Shown here in pieces: positions 38,639 to 52,369 of a DNA stretch of 64,000 nucleotides. Each line of letters opens with the position of its first letter. Positions within the stretch are counted from its first letter, which is position 1. The position numbers and the translations under genes were made by a program. This DNA is from Ascaris suum (Eukaryota > Nematoda > Chromadorea > Rhabditida > Ascarididae): the NCBI GenBank assembly GCA_013433145.1, contig CM024181.1, positions 4,464,001-4,528,000 of the forward strand, read 5' to 3'. The notes beneath the pieces are model-generated. The model saw nothing but the letters and a program-made list of their open reading frames with translations, had not been told where the DNA came from and did no database searches.

Positions 38639-41065
38639 CTGGAAATCTTATTCATGAAGGATAAACGCGGAATACCATAAAAAATGCCTTAAATAGCAAT
38701 AAAATCAATCTGTGTTGAATAAAATGAAACTGGAATGCCTTAATATAAAATAAGATGCTTTGAATAAAATAGCAGCACCTCAAATAAATCTTTTTTAGGC
38801 TCTTTAATGCTTCTTTTATTTCATTGTATAGATATTACTTACATATAAACATCAACAATGACGTATTATTTAGTAAACGGTATACTCAAAGAAAAATATT
38901 GCGTGCGGAAGACGAACGGCGTCATGAATGGCTCTAAACGCTGAGATCAGATTCATTCAAATATGATCTCGCCAGCTGTTGACACAAGCGGCACTTTCAA
39001 ATGCAATGTAAACATTCAGCGATGCTTCCGCAAAAAAAAAGTCACCAAGCCATTCTTTTTTTGGCTCTCACTAAACTACTACCTTTAGCGAGCTTCTGAA
39101 TTTGAGATCCACTCCACTAACTCAAACTTTATTAGCTCGAGCTCTGGCCGCAATTTTTAAACACTTTGAGTGATATGGAGCCACTTTGTTTTCTAGTCTT
39201 ATTTTTTAAAACATTTTCGCCTCAGCGTTTACAAGCATATTCCAGGAAACAAGAACAGACACTCAATAACACTGTAATCATTAATGGCGATATTTAGAAT
39301 ACACTGCGGCGTATTTATTTAAATTGAGTAACATTTCTTTCATTTGAATAGAATTTTGATCCAAAACTCAAATTCAAGCTTGTGAGCGTAAGGTAATTAA
39401 GCCTCCTACACTGAGATAGCGCAAACAGCTGAGGTTTCATTTACCTGGCGCGTAAATGTAATTACAGATAACATTTCAGAGATAATTTGTTGAAACACTG
39501 TAAAATATGAGTGTAAAATCGAAATGCCTCGCTATTTTCGAGCATCAAATACAACAAAAGTTTCGTTTTCACTCCACCGCAATCCATCAACTACTATCGA
39601 TGATACTGTCCGATGAACCAAACAATAGAAGAGAAATATAGTGGTCATTCGCGTAATGACCACTTCTGTTTTATAGAACGCTTCAGCGGCATATTTACAG
39701 TTTACTTAATCATTTTAAGGTCCCGAAATGGGAAAAGAGCATTCAATCAAAACGTTATGAAACGCGCCGTTCATTAGTTATTATAAAAGGGCTGTCAAAA
39801 GAACAAAGATCCTTAGCAATTAAAGGTCTAAATTAATGGAATAAACCGCAAAATTTCTGAAAAACAAAAATATTTCTTCACTTTTCCGTGGCCGCTATTA
39901 AACTATCTCTTCAAAATATTACAAGAGAAATAAAACCTATTGTAATTTCCCATTTTTTGATGAAAAATTGAAAATTTATTTGCTTGAAAATTGCAGTCGG
40001 AAGATATCTATTAGTTTGAAAGTTACATCTGATATGATCCTCAATATCCTTCTAAGGGGATCACCTTCAAACTTCAATGTTTAAAGTTCAAAGTTCACTA
40101 GCACATATAAAGTATATTGATTTCATATTGTTACAGTACTCATACGGTAGTGTTCACCTTCGTTTACGTTGCTTTCGTTTAGCAAGGAAATTTTATTCAA
40201 TAATCTGAGATGATTCAAAAGGCTGTACAACAGCATTCTCGCGAAGCCTTACACAGATCACTGAGTGTTACCGTATTCTATTTGCCTTAAACCTCAGAGC
40301 TTAAGTCATTTGCCAGTCTCGAAACTACCTTACTTTTAACAAATATAAACGATTTTACGAAAAACAGTAATAGAAAGATTACATCTGAAGGGATCTATAT
40401 TAGATTAGGGTTATATCTGTGAGAGGTTATTGAAAAACAAGCTTAGAAAAGAGAAAGTACGACACTCTTTGATAATTATTTAAAACTTATATTAAATCAA
40501 CTCGTTTTTTTATAATCGAATTGAGCAACAAAAAAAAAATTGTAAATGAAATTCCGTTCGAGTTGTTAGTGGAGAAGAAAAATTCGCAACTAGAACACAT
40601 TAGGAAAAAATTATCGCACATACAAGAATGATATCGAAAAACGACCGCTAATATGTACAGTTGTAATAAAACAACAGTTTGAGGCAGTAATTCACGTTTA
40701 GTTCAATATTAGGTAACACTTTTCAATGTGATATATGCTGAGTGTGTGTAATTTCGATATGTTAACGTTGAATTATAAATAAATATAAGAAAAAAATTAC
40801 TCATTTACTATATTTTACTTTAACGTCACATAGTGATGCGAAATATTTTGAGATGCGAAGCAGAGTTTCATAATGCGATGTGAATTTATGCACCGAAATG
40901 TAAAACAATCTCCGATCACCCCCTTCTTTGATAATAAAAAAAAGACTAACTACTCATCAATGCATAATTTAAAAAAATCTACCCATATCCTTTCATGAAA
41001 CACATAAGGACAAAAACCACAATAAATTATTTCACAGTGTACTTCAATATTGCTTCGTGTTTCAG
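38639..41065. other. Non-coding stretch, nothing recognised
   Basis: About 2.4 kb of AT-rich DNA without supported exons on either strand. It probably belongs to introns or flanks of the genes ending at 37613 (minus) and 41587 (plus). Confidence 0.4.
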
Positions 41066-41587
41066 TATGGCAAGTTTCTAGAACGTTGCACGACAAACAT
41101 TTTGTTTACGAAATGTCACCAAATACCTTCAATTGTCGTATCCAGGCGAAATTCTACTCCTCGTCTGAATTTGTCACTTCCTTTAGTTTTAAAATCTTCG
41201 CAAAAAATTGCATTGATTACATGCAAAGCGCCAAAGAAGGATCCACAAAACACAAATCGACTGATATATCGGTGGCTTAACAAGGTCGGAGTTTTTTCAG
41301 TGAATGGAAGAGAGATGGTGAATGATGGAAAGTTAACTCATTTTTGAGGGGATTCTTTTTTTTTGAGAGGGCAATTGAGTGAGGCAAAAACTGATCAAAG
41401 ATCGGCATCATTGCCTAAACTTTTGAGTCAGCAACACCCAGGCTTCAAACTTTCCGACCGAGTTCGGACGATGGAGGATATCTGCTCCCCTTCCCTTCCG
41501 GTCCCGCCAGCGAAGCTAGTGCTAAGTCATTCTAGGTTAACTCGAGAAGTTTCGAATGCGGTCATTCGAGAAGCAACTGAAGAATAA
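41066..41587 (+). CDS. 3' end of an unrecognised Ser/Lys-rich protein, two exons
   Basis: Exon 41066-41271 follows a TTTCAG acceptor and ends at a GTGGCT donor. Exon 41368-41587 follows a nine-T run ending GAG and reaches a TAA stop with AATAAA overlapping it. The phases agree (2 to 1 base) and the join gives about 141 codons. The sequence is rich in Ser, Lys, Leu and Pro (PSLPVPPAK, RLTREVSN), like a disordered cytoplasmic tail. No family is recognised. The first exon starts without an ATG, so the gene must extend to the left through a long intron. An alternative donor (AAG then GTCGGA at about 41283) is in a phase that would not fit the second exon. Confidence 0.4.
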
Positions 41588-44500
41588 ATTGATAGACGTT
41601 TTAGCCATACGCATGAAATAAAAATTTTGCGCGATTTTTCTTTCATAAAAAGGCATAGAAATGAATAAGTGAACAAGACGAGATTCATTGCTTTCAAAAA
41701 AAAAAGCTCCCGATTTCTTAATTGAAATCCGTAATTGCAGCAAAATGAATGAATAAAATTCTCGTCTAAAAATTTTTCAAAAAGCAATTCGAAAATTTCT
41801 TTACTGAAAATTTTTTCAACGTTCGTTGAAGAGAGATTTCAGATTGATAGAAAATATTGGATGCAAATTTTTTTTAAAATCTAATTTCTGTGCGTTCCGC
41901 GATACTTATTGCTATAAATTAGCATAATAGAACATAGCAGATGAAGTGGCAATCTTTAAAAGATTTTCGAATAAGGCAATACCATTTCGTATACGACACT
42001 CAATGTAGTATACGATACCCTAGTACGGTACTAAACAGTACTGTTTATCTTACTCTAAAATAAATGCTCAATTCATAGAGGTAACAACGAGTTGAAAAAT
42101 TCAAAAAATATTCATGAATTTTTTAAAGAAATCAACTTTTGATATGAGAGAATAAAAATCGAATAAAGATCAATAAAATTTGCAGAAAATAGGCGCTAAA
42201 CAATGAAAAAAAAATGCCTAATATATACCTTCAAATAGCAACAAAGTTAACTCGAGCGTAACGAGCGACGTTCTTTTCCGAATCGTTATTCACTAACCAA
42301 CTCGTTATTCCCAATCCAATCAGTTCACTGTATGATTGCCAAACCTGATTGCGACGAACTTCTTGATCATCAACAAACGATGAAAGTTTTTTCTCGCTTA
42401 TTTTTTAGAATAATGCACACTCTTTCATGTTTCGTCCTCTCAATTTTAACCCATTCCCTCACCTCCTTCGCAAATAAAATTATTGCCGAATATCAACCTG
42501 TCTACTTTCAAATCTAAACTTTTTCTTCGCAGTTTAATAACAAACTGGTCATCAACTTTAACCGGAAATCGCGAAGAATGAGTAACTGATCAACAATTAA
42601 ACCTTTAAAAAAAAATCATTCAGCGTGATCTAAGGTCTACTTGTAAATTTCAAAAAAAAAAGAAGAATAACTTGCACATTTTACTAAAGTGCTCATTCAA
42701 GCAGTTAAAATTTGTGCGATCAATGGAATTCGATCTTCGCATAGCATAAGGTGGTACTTACGCACAATCGTCTTATACCTGATTCACAAAAAATTGTGCA
42801 AAAAAAAGAGAGAAAAAACTTTAAACTTTGATGAAATTCACGTCAAAATATCCCATAAAATTGAAAAAAACAAATCACCTCGAAAAAGTTCTACGAGAAT
42901 GACTCGAAATTAATGAGAATAAATCGAATCCGACTAAATCATTGTAAATTAACATAAGCACTAATACAACGCAACACTGCTCGCCCAAGAGAATTGACGC
43001 AACAAATCATGGCGGATAAGATTACCACAATTGTTCATTTGATTAAGGCATCCGCTCGGAAAACGGAAAGTCTCTAGTTGGGATCTCAATGCCTACTGTA
43101 AAGTTTCATTGTCATCCAGAAATCATTGACAGGCTAATCTAAGAGAGATTAAGATGGCTTATCATCTTATCATAAGACGATAAAAAGATGTACTCAAAAA
43201 TTTTATCACCATCAATATAGAGATCGCAAATGAAAGATGTAATATTTAATAACTGCCTCATTTGCTAAACCACGGACTGTCATGAATGCAAAAATGATGG
43301 ATACTCTTCAGAGGAAAATGTCCTCGTTGGAAGCGACAAGACTGCCTTTCGTTCGATGTTTAATTTCTTTTTGCGAACATCAAAAATCACCCTTGAGATG
43401 CTCTTGTTAGAAAATTTTTTGAAAAATGTGCAGCAACAATAATCACCTAAGGTATGTCTCGTTCTCTATTTTACTGCGAATTACTTGCAATACGTGAAAA
43501 GTATTCGCTAAGAAAAAACAATCGTCTATTAACCGAAAAGTTTTCAGTCATACAGTGTAACAGTAACACGTTTGTTTTTTCCCCGCCCATTTACGCATTA
43601 ATCACTTTTCAATTGCTACCACGTGATAAAAAAGAAACAAGGAAGTTGACGGCCTTATTCGATTTGCAAAATTGCTAGCATTCTTCTGCCCCGTTCTTTC
43701 CTCTTCCCCCAGTCCATCCCTCCTTACCACTCTCCATATAATAAGATCCATTTACCTACTTTCATCTTTTGCTTTTTACTCGATCTTTTGCTTTCAAAAT
43801 GCTTTAAAAATATCAGAAACCTCAACGCAATCCTAATGCAATCACAATTTTTTTTTGTGAATATATCATCAATAAAGGGCACATGAAATGAGCCCTTCGA
43901 AAAGAGTGCAAAACGATTGTTTCACATGACGTCATTCCCATTCTTTAAAAGAACCTATTAATTAGAGGAAAAAAAATCGATTTTGCAAGGAAAATTGCTG
44001 AAAAAAAAAATTCTTTGATTCATAACAGCTTAGGGTAATGTCAATTCAACGAAATAATTTAAGAAAAAATGGAATTTTTAATTTTTTTTTTTTGTTGAGA
44101 GGGTAGTTGAGATGTCTGCGCTAGTCTCGCCTACTTAGCAGAATTTATGACATCGCTACTGAGGACTTAGATAAATCCAAGAAAGAAAAATGTGCAGACC
44201 AGGTGCGCTCCTAGACGCCGATTTGTTTGTTTCAGCAATAACACTTATTAGAAAAATAATTAATAATTCTATGAGAAATTCTTGAATATAATTTAGTAAA
44301 AATAATCGACAAATGAGTATAATACAACTTTAATAGTAAAACAAAGATAGTGGGGAGTAGCCTAGACAATTTTTGTGTTTCTGAATGCGTTGATTATAGA
44401 GGAACGCGAGGAGATGGGAAGAGAGAGACGAATGCAGAGAGGTGTTGATTGAACAATTAAAAGATTTATCTTTTCGCAAATATTGCATATTAGTGAAAAC

Positions 44501-45060
44501 ATTTTTTTTCGGACATTACGAGCATGACGCGTATAGCACATAACTGTAAGACCAAAAAACTAATAGAAATAAAAAGTGAGCCACATCTGGTGGTAAATTG
44601 GATTATGTCCACTTAAGAGGATGTGCAATTATTAAACGACAGCTCGATTCTCAACCAACATCTGTGAACATCAAAAAACAAAAAAGCACAAATTGCGCCA
44701 CTATTTATGAAATTCGCATTGAGAGTACTAGTTTTCAAAACTAAAACAATTATTTTGTGAGTATAGGGAAAACTTCTAAAATTGTAGTGAGAGCCGCAAA
44801 TAATACAAATGAAATGGGAAAAGACATCAGAATAGCTGGCACGATATGCGTTTTTTGCACTTCGACATATGACGCTAAGCTGTCATCAACTAGCGATGAA
44901 TAATAAACTGGGCGCTAAACTGTACTTCACAAAACGCATACAAATATTCGGGCGTCTTGAAGTAATACAGCTCTTTTCGATGTTGATGGATCCACTTGAA
45001 GCTTGGTATGAGGGATTTCCGGTTTTATCGCCAATTTCGTAGCCCTAGCTTTCGTGAGAC
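41588..45060. other. Non-coding stretch, nothing recognised
   Basis: AT-rich DNA without convincing exons. A minus-strand open segment near 44880-45060 has mildly coding-like composition but no strong splice sites. Confidence 0.35.
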
Positions 45061-45107
45061 TCAAGGTGAAACTGCCGGACGGACATAGATGTAAAAATAT
45101 AAAAATA

Positions 45108-45231
45108 TACGCAGTCAGACGCCATCATAATGCGTTTTGCCAATACAAAAATGTGGAAGGGTACGAAATATGAAAGCGAGAAAAACATAGCATTAAATAT
45201 TACACCATGCGCAGCAATGAATCCAGAAAGT
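45108..45231 (-). other. Candidate exon with a membrane-helix-like product
   Basis: Minus-strand frame following a TTGTCCATCCTCAG acceptor at about 45231 and ending at a GTATAT donor at about 45107. It encodes a strongly hydrophobic segment (FNAMFFSLSYFVPFHIFVLA) followed by a basic pair. It could be an exon of a multi-pass membrane protein with long introns, perhaps the gene whose tail lies at 37613-38638, but joining was not demonstrated. Confidence 0.25.
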
Positions 45232-45897
45232 ATCTGAGGATGGACAAAGTTATGGGATTTCAAGAAGATGGAAAAAGAGCAGATATGACTATGATGGTGT
45301 AGGGGGTGACGGAGGTAGAGGGAGTGAGGGAAGGAAAGGAGTGAAATTTTTTAGTGCTGATCAAACTTCAAGCAGCCAAACAATTACAATCTATAGCAAA
45401 CAAAACCACATATAGAAGCCTTGTCCAATCATATTATCTCAGCTAGGTCGAAACCTTAAAGAGTTTATTCTTCACACATCACCAATCCATTTCTTTTTGC
45501 GATGAATCTTCTGCTTCATACTTTCGAATCGCACTCAATTACCAAATATCACTGCGTGAAAACAGTCACATCGAGACAGGAAGGGAGGTGACGGAAAGCT
45601 GTATGAAAATACCGATAAGTAGAGATTTTAACGCTGGCGATAACGGTAAAAAATAAAAATCATTCAAAGATTAATGGTTCTTTCTCGAAAATGCTTTTGT
45701 CGTATATTTCGAGATGATCACTAGCTAATTCAATTCACTTCAGACGATACCATCTGTTATCACTTCATTTCTATAATCATTGTAATATACGGACTCAAAA
45801 TAAACGCAATTTGCCATGACAAAGAAGGTTCGTAAATATAATATCTTTGTCGGAAAAAAAATTCAAACCCCATTTCAAAAGCACTGAGTCAACAGCA

Positions 45898-46038
<141 letters not shown>

Positions 46039-46223
46039 TTGAAAACAGCAGTAGCCTCCCTAAGATCTAGACGGAAAACATCATTTGATGGTCGGCGAAG
46101 CTCGATTCAAACCTCCGATCTTCTATTTTCCCGACAGATCCATGTAGTTTAGCTCGAAACCCGTCTGCAGGAAATTTTAATTCGTCAACAGACAAAAATC
46201 ATCAACCGAACATTAAAATGGAG

Positions 46224-46375
46224 ACTAACATGTCAACCCACAAGATAAAGCAGCACATAAAGCGGCGTATCGTAAATCCCTCATGAGTGCCATCTGTGAT
46301 TTCACCAAGCGACAGTACTATGGGCTGCATATTTCTGAAAACCAAGGGCTGCGTATTTTCGAAGAATATTACTGC
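46224..46375 (-). other. Candidate exon, membrane-protein-like
   Basis: Minus-strand frame after a CATTCTTTTGCAG acceptor and before a GTTAGT donor. It encodes a mixed segment ending in RRFMCCFILWVDM, which looks like the beginning of a membrane helix. Composition is coding-like. It is another possible piece of a long-intron minus-strand gene; its phase does not simply match the candidate at 45108-45231. Confidence 0.25.
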
Positions 46376-46499
46376 AAAAGAATGCACATTTAGCGTTTTA
46401 AAACGCCGCGCATATGTCCACGATGCACTTTGTCCAATCATGGAAATTTAATTGCGTAAAGCTTTTCCCGTTGATGCAATCTGCATTTCGAATGCACAA

Positions 46500-48650
46500 T
46501 AAATGAAGTGTTATTATGCTGTATAATATGCATATTTCATCTTATAAATAAAATAAAAAATTATAAAATACGCCAATGCAGTTAGAAATTCTCGCTGAGG
46601 ATTACCCCTTAGAGATTTTCTCGGAAGAACGCAGAAACGCTTTAGAAGCGATTTTGAAACACAAACTAGGAATTAATATGGACTCAACGCAAATGTCCAA
46701 CGCTCTCTGCTTAATATTATTTCAATAGAAACTCCAAATCTTCGTAACGTTTTTTTTTTCGTTCTCTTCAGAAAAAAATATTCCCAACAGAAATAATTCA
46801 AATTATTAAAGAGTAACAATCGAATAAATACAATCAAAGATTTTAGATATTACTATCACTAAATAAAATTCGCATCCTAATGACTTGATTATCATCGAAA
46901 TTCGCAGCAATAAAACAACGGTGGAATTGTGAATTGTAAAAAATTTCGAAAACAGTTATATTAAAACCTAGAGGGAATGGAGGATGATGAGATTTTCGGA
47001 AGGAAAGGATCCAATCGAAGCAAAAAAAAGACAGATGTATGAAAACAATGAGATAAGACGAGGGAAAGGGTAAAAAAGAACAACTATAGGAAAAGAGTGG
47101 AATAAGAGAGAGTTCAGATGAGATGAGCGGGTAGGGGAAAGGAGGGGCTGGATTAGTGTACCAAAATCAGAAGGATGTAGTAGAACATCAACACAGACAA
47201 CATATCATTTCAAACAAAAGAATCGCCAATGCTAATGCAGCACACGCAACGCTTCTGCAAATGAATGAGAGGAAAGCTCGTCGTCGCTCCGCATCCCGAA
47301 ACGGGCGTCCCTTCGCGTCGCCTCTTTGAGGATCACGTCACTCTCTCTCTCTCCCTCTCTGTGCAAGCTTCACGCACCGTTCTCGTCGCTCATCTAACCA
47401 TCAAGAGAAAGGCTTAAGCTCATTCGTTTATCTCCCATTATCACAGACTCTCTTCTCGGACACTCCAGCGATCCGTTGCTTTCGAGCGAATCTCACACTG
47501 CTTTCTATTTTGCACACTGCTTCCAGCTACTGAATATTATCATCAACCCTATTATGTGATTAATGATGATATAATAGCAGGTTATATGACTTGTAATCCC
47601 GATCCAACAATCTCCACAGTGGAATGATTTCTATTCCAATTCAATTCTAATAAATATTCATCTAAATCCTATCAAAAAATCCCGTCAAAGTTTGCTCAAA
47701 ACTCCGTCAAAAATTAAAGAATAATTTCTCTCAGAAAAAAATCAATGTCAGATTTTCGTTTATGAAAGTTTCTTTAACGCAGCAGACATAATGCCCACTG
47801 ATTGGCTGGGCAGTAAATTAAATGCCCGCTTACTTGCCTAAAATAGGACGACAGAAACTATGATCATGAACAAGTGCACGAGGGGAATAGTATATGCCAC
47901 ATAACTTGAAATAAATATGTCTGGAGACGAAAATTTCAAAGACCTTTGTAAAATGCAAACATCGAAAGGGAAAAGATATTTGCTTCGAGAGAAACGGAAC
48001 TTAGAGCGACAATGTAGAACATTTCAACTTTAACGGGCAACCTATTCTTGAGTTTTCGATGAGAAGAGGGCATTTTTTCCTCTGAGAAGCTTCGAATTTT
48101 GTCGAAAATCGACGGAGGGGAAGAAGAGCTGGAAAGGAGAGGAGGGGGAAACGAAAGTACTGAGGATGAGGGTTTCAAATAACAAAATAAGATCCCACAG
48201 ATAAATGCAACGACACGCTAGCATCCTTACCACAAACGAATGAGAGGAAACGAGCGAACTGGTTGCGATAGTCTGATAAATGAGTTTCGGCAGAGAAAAA
48301 AACTGCAACATTGACGAAAAATTGAAGAAATTTTACAAATTATAGTGAATTTTTATGAATAAACGTCAAATTCTATTGAAAATTTTTGATTCACTGTATA
48401 TCGTTATTCAAAAAAAAAAAAAAAACACATCCCCGTTAAAAGGTTAGAGGTTTTTCTCAGTCAAACTTAGTGGACGAGTTTAATTCTAACAACAGCATCC
48501 TTTTTCGATATATCTGTGATGCACAGACGTTTTCTGAATCCGACAATGCATTCATTACTTGTGAAATGCGAACTTTCCATTGAAAATGATGATGCTCTTT
48601 ATACGATTTTCATCAAGCAAATGCATTATTTTTTATCGGATCCACATTTC
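46500..48650. other. Non-coding stretch with a CpG-rich patch
   Basis: Mostly AT-rich. A CpG-rich patch at about 47270-47480 contains a TCACGTCA-like site and a (CT)n run at 47341-47362, and is the best promoter-like sequence in this interval. No gene start could be tied to it. Confidence 0.3.
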
Positions 48651-48659
48651 GTATGCATC

Positions 48660-48950
48660 CTTGTGGATTGTGCTTCCAGCCACCTTCATCCCGGAAAGGG
48701 GTATCGAAGCAAGCAACACTGGCAACAAAGTGACACCCAAAAAGAGTGACGGAGCGAAGACGTATCCGCAATCACTGGATGATAATTTACCTATAGGATC
48801 GATCGTCGAATGTGACCGATGCCCATGGATGCCACCGTCGGGATGGGATCAAAGTCGCACAAGCCCACTTCAGCAGGCAACCCGAGGTTTCATATCGTTC
48901 AAAGATCGAGGTCCTTTTACATACTTTATCTCTCATATTTTAAAGTAGAA
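48660..48950. other. Candidate exon, strand undecided
   Basis: A GC-richer block open on both strands. Plus: a TTGTGCTTCCAG acceptor at 48678, then about 90 open codons rich in Pro, Asp and Cys (ECDRCPWMPPSGWDQS). Minus: a short frame rich in Trp (RRWHPWASV) ends at a strong CCTATAG-GTAAAT donor at about 48797. Both are coding-like, so this is probably one real exon, but I cannot choose the strand from sequence alone. No family is recognised. Confidence 0.3.
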
Positions 48951-51127
48951 AGGAGAGGAGATGATTTTCAAAAATTTGAGTGCATAGCATTCCACTCCTC
49001 CACTCGTTAATGTTCTTTAAATGCCCTAGTTCCCCCGTTAATTAACCGATAAGCACTCATACTACTATAAAATATCTATATATGTATACAAAGGCTTCCT
49101 GGTTTACGCTGTATAGAATTGTTATGCTCTACAATTTTGAGTGATTTGAAAAAAAACGTTCCAATCAAATTATACTAATTATTCGATAATCTTTTTTCCA
49201 AGAAAATTCGAGTCATTCTGCAATGAATCAATGACCCTATGATGACGCAAATATAGCTAACAACTGTAGGCGGAAATGTTTTTGATTGTTTCGCACGTAA
49301 GTGTTTGCTTGTCGCATACGAAAAAAAATAATTTAATGCGTGCAATAAATTTAACGATATAGGAAAACTATAAAATTGAAATCAACTCAAAGCAGATGCC
49401 TTTAACGGCTTCTAAACGTCCATTTCGACATCCGTATTCTTTCTCAACGACGTCAATAGCCACACTGAAATCTGAGATCACCGATAAAAGTGCCCATCCC
49501 GTAATTCAACAACAATAATTCAGTACAAAAAAATATTTTAAACGATATCAACTGAAAGTACATCAAAGCATTTCTGATGCCTTATCGACGTTTAATAAAC
49601 ATATGCAACGAAGATGGCATGATTGCCATTTAAAAGAGCACATCGAAAAACCGTTGAATGTCATTGGCGAAACGACGGTGTTTTAGACTAATGGTGATAT
49701 CGATGATCAATTTATTGATCGATTGCTATCGTGAAGAATTTAGCTGAAAGATTAAAGGTCCAGAAACGAAAATGCCCATTCAAATGCAACTAAAATTTAC
49801 TTAAGTTTTAGGGAAAAGAGTATTAATGAAACATACGAAGAAGAGATCGTTGCAAGAGTTCGAAAATTCCACAAATAATATTCACGAGTTATTAAAAACG
49901 CTTTTAAAAAATGCTCTAAGTTTTGTATAGTTTTAGTTGAACGGTTACTATGATTGCTCTATATAAAGTAAAAAGTTGTGCATATGTTTCGATGACAAAA
50001 CGATAACACTCCGAACTTCTGCTCTTCAATATTGTTGGCATTTTTGCTTTTATTCTAGTTATTCTGCCTTTTCAATTTTTGGAAAGGAAATCACTGTTTA
50101 TGAAGAACACAATCAGCGACTTCAAATCATTAATGCAATTCTATGCGTCGCATTTGCTTAATAAAAAAAATTTGCATATATAAGTGAGAATATTAACTCA
50201 TAGAATTCACTGACATCGAAATTTCTATCGAGATCAACAATCAACGCTTCTCAGTGATAATAATACATTTGCAATTATGATATCACTTTTTTAATCGATA
50301 GTGTGTGCTTGGAACAAAATTTCTCACAACATAAAATACGTTACTCTCAAATGTCGTTAGATTGTCAATGAGACGTCCAACGTATCGAAAACATCTTCAA
50401 ATTATGCAAAAAAGACAAAATTATACGTAAAAGTACAATGTGAATTGAAGGAGCACTACCTGTAATTTTCAAAAAAGAAGAGCAGACGTGTGTTACCTCA
50501 AGCTTACCTGTCAAATTTAGCACGAAGCGTGCACAATATATAAAAAAGGCGTACTGGATAAAGGGCCAATAGGATTTTTTTAACGCTCACTATATATAAA
50601 ACTCCTATCGCGTGTAAAGTGTACATTATTTATAAGTATCCACTATAAGAAAAAAAAAACTTCCAAATGACAACAAAGAGAATAAATGTTCAGAATGCAA
50701 AAAATTTTCAAAAGAGAATAAAATTGCTATAAGACAATATGTTGAAGGGAACGTCAACAACGATCAGATGTTATCAATTATCAGCGATTATCAAATTACC
50801 TGACACCATTGCCAACTCATTCATTTGTTTGCCTTGGCTATTTGCTTACAATTAGACTTGGATATAAAGATATTTAAACATCAACAATGTGCATTATTTT
50901 CGTAAGCGATAGAAGAATAAGAACGGCTGAGAGGCGTGTAGTGATATTATACTTGGAAAGTAAAAAGAATGATATGCAAGAAATATTATAATTTTTTAAC
51001 AATAGAAAGAAATGAAGATTTAAAAAAAAACAAAAGGAAAATTTATGCGCGAAAAATTTTTCTTTACTTTCGATGATATTAAAAATTAGACGATACGTTC
51101 GCTTGTAATACAGGAAGTGAACAAAAT

Positions 51128-51346
51128 ATGGAAATATTGAATAATAATACGAGATTGAGATCAAATGTCGTATCTTATTCTGGTCATAAGGAAAACGCAA
51201 TCAATGCCATTGAGATCGACCAATCCACAACGACAAAAAAAAACCCGACGGAAAACCAATCAACGATTTCGCCGATAATTGAGTCGGTCGTAGAGCCACT
51301 CACTGCTCCAGTCGGCATAGAAATGATGAAAACATCCGAGAAATAA
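51128..51346 (+). CDS. Possible small hydrophilic protein of 72 residues
   Basis: ATG 14 bases after a TTGTAATACAG acceptor, then an uninterrupted 72-codon frame to TAA. The product is Ser/Thr/Asn/Glu-rich and hydrophilic (NPTENQSTISPIIESVVEP). The acceptor near the ATG could be a spliced-leader site. Against it, a minus-strand frame across the same bases is also open and hydrophobic, and no homologous family is recognised. It may be a short gene, the first exon of a longer one, or chance. Confidence 0.3.
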   Translation: MEILNNNTRLRSNVVSYSGHKENAINAIEIDQSTTTKKNPTENQSTISPIIESVVEPLTAPVGIEMMKTSEK

Positions 51347-52369
51347 GAGTGCGTAAACGTGTATGATATGCACGTGTCGGCTGTTATGACTGCTATTCGC
51401 TGCTGCCAGCCCAACCCACTTCAGTCAGCTTGTTTACGCTATTGCCAGCCGCCGCTCACAAACGCGGTGCGCATACGCTTATGGACTGCTACTGTTGTGC
51501 TACATACAAAAGTCTAAGAACTAAGCGAAACAAATTTATGATAACTTGCCCTAACATTAATTCAACCAGCATCAGCATCTTCTACCTCCTTCCTCATATC
51601 TTTACGACGGTCGTGATACCAGCAAAAAATAAAATCTGCTGATAATTTCACATCCATGTCCCGCTATCATAAGCATTTATTCTCTGTGGTTGCAATCAAG
51701 AAAACAGTGCTTTATACAAAAAAAAAAACCATTTCATTTTTCGTGATAGTATTTCTATATAAAACTTGATGCATTTCTTCAATAAGATATGTCCTATAGA
51801 GGCGGATGAAAGGAGAGGATATGTTGAAGCATCGGCCATTATGATTGCTGGATCGATATGACGGCCGAAAAGAACGGAAAATTTTGTAGCTTCAGACATT
51901 TAGATGAGGAAAATGCTCAAAATATTCGGAAAAATAAACGAAATTCAACAAATTTAATGCGTTTTTCCGATGAACGAAAATGCAAATTTCTAAAGAAAAC
52001 TCTAAGTTTAAATTCTCATTTCTGCTCAGGTTTAAAGATTATGCCTACGTGCATATTCAGCTTAACAGCGTTCTTATTAGTGAGTTCCATGCGTCAGTCT
52101 TTATGCGTCTTCATTGATATGAGGGCATTATTGCAACGTCATATTTGCGCATAGGTATGTATCTGTCTGTTCGCTAATTTAAACTTAGAAACCATCGAAA
52201 TGTTAGTTATGATTAGAGGTCACCACAAGGTAATCTCGTATATTAACCTCAAAGGTAACTACAGAAACTTGAAGGAGCCAAAAAAAAAATTGCAGACGTC
52301 TCGCCATAGCTGAACTTCCAGTTCATAATGCATTACTGCAACATTTATTACTGGTTCCCCATTCGTGAT

